From the NCBI GenBank assembly GCA_944325335.1, contig CALUZR010000027.1, forward strand, positions 1 through 43,857: 43,857 nt of DNA, written 5' to 3'. Positions 33,325 to 41,321 of this stretch are shown here, one piece after another. The number at the start of each line of letters is the position of its first letter. Position 1 is the first letter of the stretch. A model generated the notes under the pieces. The model was not told the origin of the DNA, did not search any database, and saw only the letters and a program-made list of their open reading frames with translations. The translations under genes and the position numbers were made by a program. The DNA comes from an uncultured Parabacteroides sp. (GTDB lineage Bacteria > Bacteroidota > Bacteroidia > Bacteroidales > Tannerellaceae).

Positions 33325-33573
33325 AAACGGCTTGCCGTTCATGCTTCCGGAGCAGTCGCGCGAGGCAAACGGCAGGCCGTTCGTGTTTCCGGAGCAGTCG
33401 CGCAGGGCAAACGACCTGCCGTTCGTGTTTCCGGAGTGGTCGCGCAGGGCAAACGGCCTGCCGTTCGTGTTTCCGGAGCAGTCGCGCGGGGCAAACGGCA
33501 GGCCGTTCACGTTTCCGGAGTGGTCGCGCAGGGCAAACGGCCTGCCGTTCGCGTTTCCGGAGTGCTCCTTTTA
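33325..33573. repeat. Six 42-bp tandem palindromic repeats between convergent meaB and hisS
   Basis: The unit (AAACGG-CCTG-CCGTT, then GTGTTTCCGGAG and (CA/TG)GTCGCGC) begins at about 33324 and recurs at 33366, 33408, 33450, 33492 and 33534, an exact 42-bp period. The centre alternates between AACGGCAGGCCGTT and AACGGCCTGCCGTT, which are reverse complements of each other. Because 42 is a multiple of three, fortuitous open frames cross the array on both strands. It fills the space between the meaB stop and the hisS stop. Confidence 0.8.
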
Positions 33574-34929
33574 GACAAACGACTGGATGAGCTCGTCGAG
33601 CGTCACCAGTTTTTGTTCGCCTGTCAGCATATTCTTGAGGTTGATTTTCCCTTCCGCCATTTCCGTTTCGCCCACGATGGCCACGAACGGAATCTTCTTC
33701 GTATCGGCATAGCTCATTTGCTTCTTCATCTTTGCGGCTTCAGGGTAAAGCTCGGTGCGGATGCCGGCGGCGCGGACTTGCGCCACCAAGGGGAGGAGAT
33801 ACGCCTCTTCCGTCGGGCCGAAGTTGACGAACAGGAGCTGGGTGGTCTGCAGCGCGTCTTTCGGATAGAGGTCCAACTGGTTCAATACGTCGAAGATACG
33901 GTCTGCCCCGAAGGAGATGCCGACGCCCGAAACGCCCTCCATGCCGAAGACGCCCGTCAGGTTGTCATACCGTCCGCCGCCCGTGATGCTTCCGATTTGC
34001 ACGTCCAAAGCCTTCACCTCGAAGATGGCGCCGGTGTAGTAGTTCAGTCCGCGTGCCAACGTCAGATCCAGTTCCAGCTCGGCGTGGAGCGTCAGCTTCT
34101 CGATGCGGTCGAGGATGAATTCCAACTCCTCGATGCCCTTCATGCCGGTTTCCGACGTAGCCAAGACCTCTTTCAAGGAAGCGATCTTCTCGCGGTTCGT
34201 CCCGCTGAGCAGGATGACGGGCTGGAGCTGGGCGATGGCCTCTTCCGAAAGTCCCTTCTCGCGTAGCTCGGCGTTCACATTCTCTAAACCGATCTTGTCC
34301 AGCTTGTCGATGGCCACGGTGATGTCCACGATCTTGTCCGATGCGCCGAGGATTTCAGCAATGCCCGATAGGATTTTGCGGTTGTTCATCTTGATGCAGA
34401 CGCGGATGCCGAAGCGGTGGAACACCTCGTCCATAATCTGAATCAGTTCTACTTCATTAATCAACGAATTGGAACCCACCACGTCGCCATCGCATTGGTA
34501 GAACTCCCGGTAGCGTCCCTTCTGCGGACGGTCGGCGCGCCAGACGGGCTGGATTTGGTAACGTTTGAAGGGGAAGGAAATCTCGTTCCGGTGCTGCACC
34601 ACGAAGCGGGCGAACGGGACGGTCAAATCATAACGCAAGCCCTTCTCGCACGCCTTGTTGGCAAACTTCACCGGGTTCATCTCCTTCAGTTCCTCGGGCG
34701 AGATGCCGGCAAAGCAATCGCCGGAGTTCAGGATCTTGAACAGGAGCTTGTCGCCCTCTTCGCCATACTTGCCCATGAGCGTGGACAAGTTCTCCATCGC
34801 CGGCGTCTCAATCTGCTGGAATCCATACAGGTGATACACCTCGCGGATGGTATTGAATATATAATTACGCTTCGCCATTTCTTCCGGCGAAAAATCTCTG
34901 GTACCTTTGGGTATTGATGGTTTCTGCAT
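33571..34929 (-). CDS. hisS: Histidyl-tRNA synthetase
   Basis: A class II synthetase of 452 residues that charges tRNA-His. Motif 1 region [15 protein letters not shown], motif 2 with [21 protein letters not shown], the histidine-binding [14 protein letters not shown], and motif 3 with [10 protein letters not shown] and [13 protein letters not shown]. The C-terminal anticodon-binding domain starts near residue 355 ([18 protein letters not shown]) and ends in [11 protein letters not shown]. The start [22 protein letters not shown] is typical. It lies downstream of mnmA, but a long inverted repeat separates them. Confidence 0.96.
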   Translation of the reverse strand: MQKPSIPKGTRDFSPEEMAKRNYIFNTIREVYHLYGFQQIETPAMENLSTLMGKYGEEGDKLLFKILNSGDCFAGISPEELKEMNPVKFANKACEKGLRYDLTVPFARFVVQHRNEISFPFKRYQIQPVWRADRPQKGRYREFYQCDGDVVGSNSLINEVELIQIMDEVFHRFGIRVCIKMNNRKILSGIAEILGASDKIVDITVAIDKLDKIGLENVNAELREKGLSEEAIAQLQPVILLSGTNREKIASLKEVLATSETGMKGIEELEFILDRIEKLTLHAELELDLTLARGLNYYTGAIFEVKALDVQIGSITGGGRYDNLTGVFGMEGVSGVGISFGADRIFDVLNQLDLYPKDALQTTQLLFVNFGPTEEAYLLPLVAQVRAAGIRTELYPEAAKMKKQMSYADTKKIPFVAIVGETEMAEGKINLKNMLTGEQKLVTLDELIQSFV

Positions 34930-34967
34930 TGTATTCTTATTATTATGATATTGTTTTCTTTAATTAT

Positions 34968-35079
34968 GGGAGTTAAAGGAGTTATCGCTTTGCTTAGGCG
35001 TTAAAGCCAAATGTCTTTATAGCTCAAAGAGTATCGGCTTTAACTCCTCTAACTCCTCTTAACGACTCAAACTCCTTTA
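34968..35079. repeat. Long inverted repeat, 'GGAGTTAAA' family, overlapping the mnmA stop
   Basis: The left arm starts GGGAGTTAAAGGAGTT at 34968 and the right arm is the partial inverted copy (TTTAACTCCTCTAACTCCTC..ACTCCTTTA). The centre AAAGCCAAATGTCTTTATA..ATCGGCTTTAAC matches the element at 24128-24241. On the minus strand the mnmA stop TAA is the first part of its TAAAGGAGTT unit. It lies in the 147-base gap between mnmA and hisS. Confidence 0.75.
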
Positions 35080-36144
35080 TTCTATAATCATCCCGCTTCC
35101 GAGGCAGAGGTGATGGTCCTTGTCATAGACTACACCATATTGTCCGGGCGCGATGCCTTGTATCTTGTCGTCCGATTCGATGCGGTACACATCTCCGATG
35201 CGGCGGATATAGCCGTGGGTGAACTCCGGTGTATGGCGGATCTTGAAGGTGATTTCCTTCGCGTCGTCGAACTCGCCCCACGGGTCTTCGGTGATGAAGT
35301 CAAAACCGTGCATATTAATGACCTTACCGTATTGCGTCTCTGGATCGTACCCGTTTGATACATATATAATATTGCGCCGGATGTCCTTCTTGATGACAAA
35401 CCACGGTCCGCCACTCAAGCCCAATCCTTTGCGCTGCCCGATGGTGTGGAACCAATAGCCGTTGTGTTGTCCTACGACCTTACCTGTTTCCAACTCGATA
35501 ATCTTCCCCGGACGCTTGCCCAAGTACCGTTCGATAAAGTCGTTATAATTAATCTTCCCCAAGAAGCAGATGCCCTGGCTGTCCTTACGCTTGGCGCTGG
35601 GGAGTTTCTGTGCTTCGGCGATGGCGCGCACCTCGCTCTTCATCAGATGCCCGATGGGGAACATCAGCTTCTGGATCTGGAGCCGGGTGATTTGCCCGAG
35701 GAAATCGGTCTGGTCCTTCACGGGGTCTTTTGCGGTCGAGAGCCACACCTTCCCGTCGATTTCGGTCGTGGTGGCATAATGCCCCGTCGCAATCTTATCG
35801 AAATCTTTTCCCCATTTGTCCTCGAAGCAGCCGAACTTGATGTACTTGTTGCACATCATGTCCGGATTCGGCGTCAGTCCGCGCTTCACCGAGTCGATGG
35901 TATAGCTCACCACCTTCTCCCAATACTCGTCGTGGAGCGACACCTGCTCGAAGCGGCATCCATACTTCTTCGCGATGTACGAAGTGATTTCAATATCCTC
36001 TTCCGCCGGGCAGTCGATGTAGCCGTCCTTGTCTTCCATCCCGATACGGATGTAGAAGATAGTCGGATCATAGCCCGCCTCTTTCAAAAGATGGACCACC
36101 ACGGAGCTATCCACGCCTCCCGATACTAATGCTGCGATTTCCAT
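35077..36144 (-). CDS. mnmA: tRNA-specific 2-thiouridylase
   Basis: 355 residues; adenylates and thiolates uridine 34 of tRNA-Lys, -Glu and -Gln. PP-loop SGGVDSS at 8-14, catalytic Cys98 in [15 protein letters not shown], persulfide Cys193 in [13 protein letters not shown], and the RNA-binding [18 protein letters not shown]. The N-terminal region has [18 protein letters not shown] in place of the shorter loop seen in many MnmA proteins, a form I associate with Bacteroidetes. The ATG at 36144 begins directly [11 protein letters not shown] -7 box stands 30 bases upstream. Confidence 0.94.
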   Translation of the reverse strand: MEIAALVSGGVDSSVVVHLLKEAGYDPTIFYIRIGMEDKDGYIDCPAEEDIEITSYIAKKYGCRFEQVSLHDEYWEKVVSYTIDSVKRGLTPNPDMMCNKYIKFGCFEDKWGKDFDKIATGHYATTTEIDGKVWLSTAKDPVKDQTDFLGQITRLQIQKLMFPIGHLMKSEVRAIAEAQKLPSAKRKDSQGICFLGKINYNDFIERYLGKRPGKIIELETGKVVGQHNGYWFHTIGQRKGLGLSGGPWFVIKKDIRRNIIYVSNGYDPETQYGKVINMHGFDFITEDPWGEFDDAKEITFKIRHTPEFTHGYIRRIGDVYRIESDDKIQGIAPGQYGVVYDKDHHLCLGSGMIIE

Positions 36145-36173
36145 ATTTCTAACGTTCCTTTCTTAAATGCGCG

Positions 36174-36181
36174 CAAAGATA
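36174..36181 (-). promoter_or_regulatory. -7 box (TATCTTTG) for mnmA
   Basis: An exact TAnnTTTG match on the minus strand, 29 bases before the mnmA start. The remaining bases up to 36312 show no other feature. Confidence 0.5.
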
Positions 36182-36312
36182 CGGAATTATGCGCAATTTT
36201 CCGCGAAAACTTGGATGAAACACCTTGTAAAGGTACGATAGAAGAATATTAGGAGTTGATGCTTCTGATCATTTAGAGTGAAAATGGGGGTGTTTAGTTT
36301 GCAGTGACAATC

Positions 36313-36807
36313 TCAATATTTCGCCAGTTTCTTTTTTGCTCGTTCCAAACTTCCTTTAAATATGACTTCTTTATTTTCATCTAAAATAATAATCTCAGGG
36401 AAACCTTGTATATTCAAATACTTCAGAATCGAATCGTTTCCAGACACAGATACCATTGGAAAGGTACAATTATAATCCGCTAATATTTTCTGCCCGTCTG
36501 CGAATTGCTCATCACCGTATTTTACAAAAACAGATGTAAGAAATACCTCATTCTTTTCTTGTTGTATTTGTTCATACAGATCTTGTACTAAAGGAAATTC
36601 TCGCCTACAAATTCCACATGATGAAGACCAAAAATCCAATACTACATATTTCTTGTGCATCGATGCTATTTTTAGTGAATCATTTGCCGTCTCTACCTTA
36701 AAAGAAGAAATATTTAGTCCTTCGGGCAAACTACCATAAGCCACATAATCTCTCCATTGTGGTTCCAAGACGAACGAGAAAACATAAACAACAATCACTT
36801 TTTTCAC
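36313..36807 (-). CDS. TlpA-like thioredoxin-fold protein
   Basis: 164 residues from a GTG start at 36807; an in-frame stop lies four codons upstream, so the start is confined. A short hydrophobic N-terminus (KKVIVVYVFSFVL) may be a weak anchor. The thioredoxin fold shows VVLDFWSSSCGICRREFPLV with the redox pair Cys64 and Cys67, and GFPEIIILDENKEVIFKG with the cis-proline. It is probably a periplasmic thiol-disulfide reductase or peroxiredoxin-like protein. It is clearly more AT-rich than the neighbouring genes and uses a GTG start, so it may be a recent arrival or a truncated descendant of a longer TlpA protein. It has no evident operon partner. Confidence 0.75.
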   Translation of the reverse strand: MKKVIVVYVFSFVLEPQWRDYVAYGSLPEGLNISSFKVETANDSLKIASMHKKYVVLDFWSSSCGICRREFPLVQDLYEQIQQEKNEVFLTSVFVKYGDEQFADGQKILADYNCTFPMVSVSGNDSILKYLNIQGFPEIIILDENKEVIFKGSLERAKKKLAKY

Positions 36808-37011
36808 TTTGAAATTTTACTTATCTTGTTGGATTATCTTCTGTTTAATGGCAATTTGCTTCATGCTTCTGTACTTTTCTGTGCTTCTTTGCGTAGGATA
36901 AATCGACGCCGTGAAATGCGGAAAGAACGGCGTGAATGGTTGGGTTTATAATTGTGGTTGGTGGTATTGAAAGGAGTGAAACAGAAAGTGGATGCGTTAA
37001 TAATGGATAAA

Positions 37012-37067
37012 GACGAAGAGGCACGAAGACTGTGGAAAATATCCCTCAGTCTTCGTGCCTTCGTGTT
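37012..37067. repeat. Inverted repeat, 'GGCACGAAGACTG' family, downstream of the GH2 gene
   Basis: GACGAAGAGGCACGAAGACTG (37012-37032) and CAGTCTTCGTGCCTTCGTG (from 37046) form arms of about 20 bp around a 13-base centre. It follows the GH2 stop (minus strand) by about 20 bases. Between it and the TlpA-like gene (36808-37011) only a small CGCCGT/ACGGCG hairpin is seen. Confidence 0.7.
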
Positions 37068-37088
37068 TGAATGTTGATTCAATCGTCT

Positions 37089-39530
37089 TTATTTGCGATT
37101 TGCTTCCAATCGTATGGCTGCCTCTTCCAATCCTTCTGATTGTGTAGTGAGCTCTATCGGAAGGCCGGAACCATCTGGGGTGATAATCACTTGCGCATAG
37201 CCATTGAAGGCATGGCGATAGACAGGTACACCTTGTGGAAACACGTCCGGTTCTTGGCTGGAAGGATGTCCATTTCCAACACCGAGGATACGGCCATTTC
37301 GGATGGTGAAGTTGATTTTATTGACAGCTGTAGGAACAACACGTCCTTTCTTGTCCAGTACTTTAACTGTCAGAACAGATACGCCGTGACTATCAAGCGA
37401 CATGCCGGTCTCACTAGTTAATGCCAGCGAGGTAGGTTCACCTGTTGTTTCTACCACTTTCTTGTACTTCTTTCCATCTTTCCAGCCACATGCCTCTACT
37501 TTTCCTGGGACATATTTCACACGCCAGGCGGGGATGTCATATTTTCCTACCTTTTTCTTACCTAAGCTGCGACCATTGATAAGTAGCTCCACCTCGTCCA
37601 TATTGGTATAGAGATGGACATCAACAGAATCGGTACCGATACCATTCCAATGCGGGAGTACGTGAAGTACCGGATCATTTGTCCACCAGGCTTTATAATA
37701 CCAAAAAGCATCTTTAGGGAAGCCACAATAATCATAAATGCCGAAATTAGATACGGTGCCTGGCCAGAAGTTCATCAAAGCCTCGCCACCATAATCGAAG
37801 CCAGTCCAAACGAATGCTCCGGCAATGTATTTCCGTGCGTCGACGTAGCGCATCCAGCATTGCGCCGTAGCTCCCCAGCCCGGATGCTCACGGTCATAGG
37901 CTTGGTGAAAATCTTTCTCCGGAAGAGTTTGATAGATACCACGTGTGGTGACAGTACTTGCCTCTTCGGTCAGAAGGCAAGGCAGATTCGGAAAATTCTC
38001 ATGCACTTCGTCCAGGTTCCCAATGTTGAAGTAGTTAGAACCTTGCACGTCGACAGCCTTTGTAAAGCCTTCGCCCCAGCTTCCGTTCATGGCGGCAGTG
38101 CAGAGACGCTCGGGATCGTATTTTCGCAGGACCTGTTTCATGCGTTCCACTATCATGCGTCCTTTTTCTGTCCCTTGGATAGCGGGTTCTTCATTGCCCA
38201 AACACCAGAGGATGACGGATGGATGGTTTCGGTCACGGCGGACAATGGTACGGAGCTGTTCCAACCCTTCATCGCTGGAGCTGAGAACGCGCAGTTCGTC
38301 GAGTACCAACATACCAAGTGTATCGCAAGCATTCAGGACGGATTCCGTCGGTGGATTATGCGTCGCACGATAGGCGTTGGCTCCGAATTCCTTCAGTTTC
38401 TGGATGCGCCAAGCATTCAGCGGATCTGGAACGGCTATGCCCACGCCAGCATGATCTTGGTGACAGCACACACCTTGTATCTGCACCCGTTTGCCATTGA
38501 GGAAGAAGCCTTCATCTGCGTCAAAGCGAATGGTTCGTATGCCGAAGTTCGTATAATAGGTGTCGACTACCTTACCATCCACGAGCAAGTCGGTCTGCAA
38601 GGTATAGAGCACAGGATTTTCGAGAGACCAGAGATCCGGATTAGACACTTCCAGATGGCTTGTGGACGCTTCCGTCTCCAATGCGCCGACTTGGACAGTA
38701 GTTTCCGCCGAGGCCACACATTGCCGCGTAGGTGCCAGGATTTGGTTGCGGACACTTACCTCTTTCACATTTCCCCACTCATTAGATACTTCCACGACAG
38801 CTTGTACATGCGCAGACCGCTGGTCTTCACTCACCTGGGTTGTAACCAATGTTCCCCACTGAGCTACATGTATTGGTGCCGTTTGGATAAGCCAAACGTT
38901 CCGATAAATTCCGGCTCCTTCGTAGGACCATAGCTCTGATTGGGTGGCATCTACACGGACAGAGATCACATTCTCCGCCTCCGGCTCATAATTCAGGCAT
39001 TCCGTCACATCGAAGACAAGGGGCACATAACCACTCTCGCCTTTGCCCAAATAAATACCATTCATCCAGACCTGTGCATCGCGGAAAATGCCTTCGAACT
39101 CCAACGTGTACCGACAGCCTTTTTGCAACTTAGGTTGGAAGGTTTTGCGATACCAACCGACGCTGTTCTCAGGCGAACGACCGCCCAGCGTCCGGTATCC
39201 TTTGATCTTAAACTGACTTTTATCGTAGCCCAACGCCATGCCCCAATCATGTGGCAAGGAGATGGAATCCCAAGCGCTGTCGTCGAACGCTTGCGTATGT
39301 GGAACCCGCAGGGAGGATTCCTGGTCGTTTTCCAACATGGTGGATTCCTGTAGAAATGCTATCTTCGAAAAGGAGAGCGCCCGGCCATAGTTGAAATCTT
39401 TTGCGGGGTCGGCCGCATGTCCTTTCGCGAACCGCCAATTGTCGTTCAGCAATACTTTCTCTCGTAGCGATTGCGCCGCCACTATGGACCACGACCAACA
39501 CGCTAACAACATACAAATAATTAGTCTCAT
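37089..39530 (-). CDS. Glycoside hydrolase family 2 (beta-galactosidase-like) with DUF4982
   Basis: An exported enzyme of 813 residues. Signal peptide MRLIICMLLACWSWSIVAAQ, sugar-binding domain (about 25-215, with SLPHDWGMALGY and GWYRKTFQPKL), Ig-like domain (about 220-332), TIM barrel (about 335-610) and a C-terminal DUF4982 plus Ig-like region (about 610-800, AWWTNDPVLHVLPHWNG). The acid/base is Glu447 in LGNEEP and the nucleophile is probably Glu522 in LLTEEASTV, by comparison with the SETAS stretch of related enzymes. The substrate may be a beta-galactoside, beta-glucuronide or beta-mannoside; the family cannot be narrowed by reading. It is 28 bases downstream of the GH43 gene in the same operon. 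Confidence 0.92.
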   Translation of the reverse strand: MRLIICMLLACWSWSIVAAQSLREKVLLNDNWRFAKGHAADPAKDFNYGRALSFSKIAFLQESTMLENDQESSLRVPHTQAFDDSAWDSISLPHDWGMALGYDKSQFKIKGYRTLGGRSPENSVGWYRKTFQPKLQKGCRYTLEFEGIFRDAQVWMNGIYLGKGESGYVPLVFDVTECLNYEPEAENVISVRVDATQSELWSYEGAGIYRNVWLIQTAPIHVAQWGTLVTTQVSEDQRSAHVQAVVEVSNEWGNVKEVSVRNQILAPTRQCVASAETTVQVGALETEASTSHLEVSNPDLWSLENPVLYTLQTDLLVDGKVVDTYYTNFGIRTIRFDADEGFFLNGKRVQIQGVCCHQDHAGVGIAVPDPLNAWRIQKLKEFGANAYRATHNPPTESVLNACDTLGMLVLDELRVLSSSDEGLEQLRTIVRRDRNHPSVILWCLGNEEPAIQGTEKGRMIVERMKQVLRKYDPERLCTAAMNGSWGEGFTKAVDVQGSNYFNIGNLDEVHENFPNLPCLLTEEASTVTTRGIYQTLPEKDFHQAYDREHPGWGATAQCWMRYVDARKYIAGAFVWTGFDYGGEALMNFWPGTVSNFGIYDYCGFPKDAFWYYKAWWTNDPVLHVLPHWNGIGTDSVDVHLYTNMDEVELLINGRSLGKKKVGKYDIPAWRVKYVPGKVEACGWKDGKKYKKVVETTGEPTSLALTSETGMSLDSHGVSVLTVKVLDKKGRVVPTAVNKINFTIRNGRILGVGNGHPSSQEPDVFPQGVPVYRHAFNGYAQVIITPDGSGLPIELTTQSEGLEEAAIRLEANRK

Positions 39531-39558
39531 ATTTTCGTCTTTTTTATTAGGTTATGCC

Positions 39559-41286
39559 TCATTTTAGTTTCTTTATCTCCACTCCTGGGGTGATGCCGTT
39601 GGCGTTATAGGCGTCTATCATGAAATAATACGTGACTCCTGCATTCAGTCCGGTCAGTTCGAAGTGTGTGCTATCGGTCACTTGGAATGTGTGATAAAGT
39701 TTATCCGGCGCGATACCGGCGCGAATCATATAGCCCTCAGCCCCCTCGGATGGCTCCCATGCCAATGTCGCGCGGCAGGCATCACTGGGATGGGCCGTAA
39801 TCGTGAAGTCTGGCGGCGAGGCCGGTTGCTTTCCGCGTCCATGCCCAAAGATACGGAGCTCGCGCAAAGAGACATTCCCGGATACTGTATACTTCTTGTT
39901 CTCCCATTTGATATAGCGCGCGGCGAAGGGAGTTTCAAACTCAATATAATCATGTGGCATATCGGTACGTTTATTCTGCTTGTCGGCAATGACGTACCAC
40001 GTCTCTCCGTCGTGCGAGGCATAGAGTACATAGCTTTGGTACAGTCCCGGTTGTTGTCCTTGCCCTGTCGCGCCATATTCATCGTAGTTCACTTGAATGG
40101 CGGCAATGTCCGATTCATTTTCCAAGTCTATGATAACCCACTCGTCCTGGTTTCCTTGAGCTACCCACGCCGTGCGAATCTTTTCATCCATCAGGTACGT
40201 AGCGGGATAGTCCGCCAAAGCAGAGGAGACGGTGACAGGCTTATTCCGCGACAACAGCATCCAGGCAGGGCGTTCTCCCGCTTCGGCTGTTCCCGGCAGA
40301 TATTGGGGATAATCCCCCCACGCTGTGTCGGTGTACGGGAAACCGTCGGCGTCGAACCCAGCAGGATAAAACGATACCCGGCGTTCAAACATGTGCCGCA
40401 CCGAAATGGCATTGGTTGCCGCTTTCCAGTACGCTTTCCCTACTTGGAAGAGACAGCCGTGGCCAGCTCCGCCGATGAATCCAGTGGGTTTGTAAGCGAC
40501 CGGGCTATTGGGCAAATAGGTAAAAGGCCCCAGCGGATGTACTGAAACATAGGCACCATCAGCATAGGTATCCCACTCCGTCCCGGGCGCTGCGTATTGC
40601 AGGTAATATTTCCCATCGTGCTCCGTCATCCAGGCGCCCTCTATATAGGGACGACGCTCCAGCTCATTCTTTTCACCAGGGCGTTCCCATCCATGTGCTT
40701 TCGTATCGCTATTCAGGCACGCGATCGGTTCCCCTTGGGCTTCGAGCGTATGGATATTGAAGCATTGCCCTTGGATTGGATCGGACGGTGAACTCCCGTA
40801 ATAGAGGTAAAGCGAATCCCCTTCGACGTAAAACGCCGGGTCCCAATTCGCACCGATCCGCTTCACCTCCTCCCATTCGCCGGACTCGGGATGGGCAGAA
40901 CGATAGAGCATCGCCTCCCCCCGCGTAGAGCCTACGTAATAGAGAAAATCCTCATGTACAAACAGCCCCGGCGCATAGTCTTCGATAGGAAGCACCGAAT
41001 CTGGAATGAAGACATATTCCCATGTATTGAAATCTGAAGAGTACCAATAGCCGGAAGACTTCGAGGCAAAGAGCCAATATTTCCCGTGAAACGGAACCAC
41101 GACCGGGTCGGCAGCCTCACGAATCCCAGCACCTTCCGGAATCTTCATAAAGCGATAGCTCAAGTTGAGCGGATTACAAAATGTTTTTGGATGGGCCGCT
41201 ATTCGTGCGTCTATCTTCTTGTTGGATTGGCAACTTATCCCACAAACGAGGATCGCGGCCAATATGCCATACATACTTGCTTTCAT
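39559..41286 (-). CDS. Glycoside hydrolase family 43 lipoprotein with F5/8 type C and fibronectin III domains
   Basis: 575 residues. The N-terminus MKASMYGILAAILVCGISC followed by QSNKK suggests a lipoprotein lipidated at Cys19. The five-bladed propeller of GH43 occupies about 40-330, with the expected base Asp60 (AADPVVV), modulator Asp149 (ANWDPAFYV) and acid Glu216 (YIEGAWM). A discoidin-like carbohydrate-binding domain follows (about 345-480, DEWVIIDLENESDIAAIQV to SLRELRIFG), then a fibronectin III-like end (about 485-575, TITAHPSDACRATLAWEPSEG to NANGITPGVEIKKL). The family acts on arabinans, xylans or galactans. It is 35 bases after the GH3 gene and 28 before GH2, so the three are one operon. 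Confidence 0.9.
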   Translation of the reverse strand: MKASMYGILAAILVCGISCQSNKKIDARIAAHPKTFCNPLNLSYRFMKIPEGAGIREAADPVVVPFHGKYWLFASKSSGYWYSSDFNTWEYVFIPDSVLPIEDYAPGLFVHEDFLYYVGSTRGEAMLYRSAHPESGEWEEVKRIGANWDPAFYVEGDSLYLYYGSSPSDPIQGQCFNIHTLEAQGEPIACLNSDTKAHGWERPGEKNELERRPYIEGAWMTEHDGKYYLQYAAPGTEWDTYADGAYVSVHPLGPFTYLPNSPVAYKPTGFIGGAGHGCLFQVGKAYWKAATNAISVRHMFERRVSFYPAGFDADGFPYTDTAWGDYPQYLPGTAEAGERPAWMLLSRNKPVTVSSALADYPATYLMDEKIRTAWVAQGNQDEWVIIDLENESDIAAIQVNYDEYGATGQGQQPGLYQSYVLYASHDGETWYVIADKQNKRTDMPHDYIEFETPFAARYIKWENKKYTVSGNVSLRELRIFGHGRGKQPASPPDFTITAHPSDACRATLAWEPSEGAEGYMIRAGIAPDKLYHTFQVTDSTHFELTGLNAGVTYYFMIDAYNANGITPGVEIKKLK

Positions 41287-41321
41287 TTTGCTGCGTTTTT
41301 GGGTTAAATCTGCTTATTTAC

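Noticed and set aside
33332..33574. 80-residue open frame with a 14-residue repeat
   Set aside because: It is the 42-bp palindrome array read in frame; opposite-strand frames are equally open and there is no promoter or start context.
36757..36951. 64-residue plus-strand open frame near the TlpA-like gene
   Set aside because: It overlaps the TlpA-like gene start and decayed repeats, and its composition is not coding-like.
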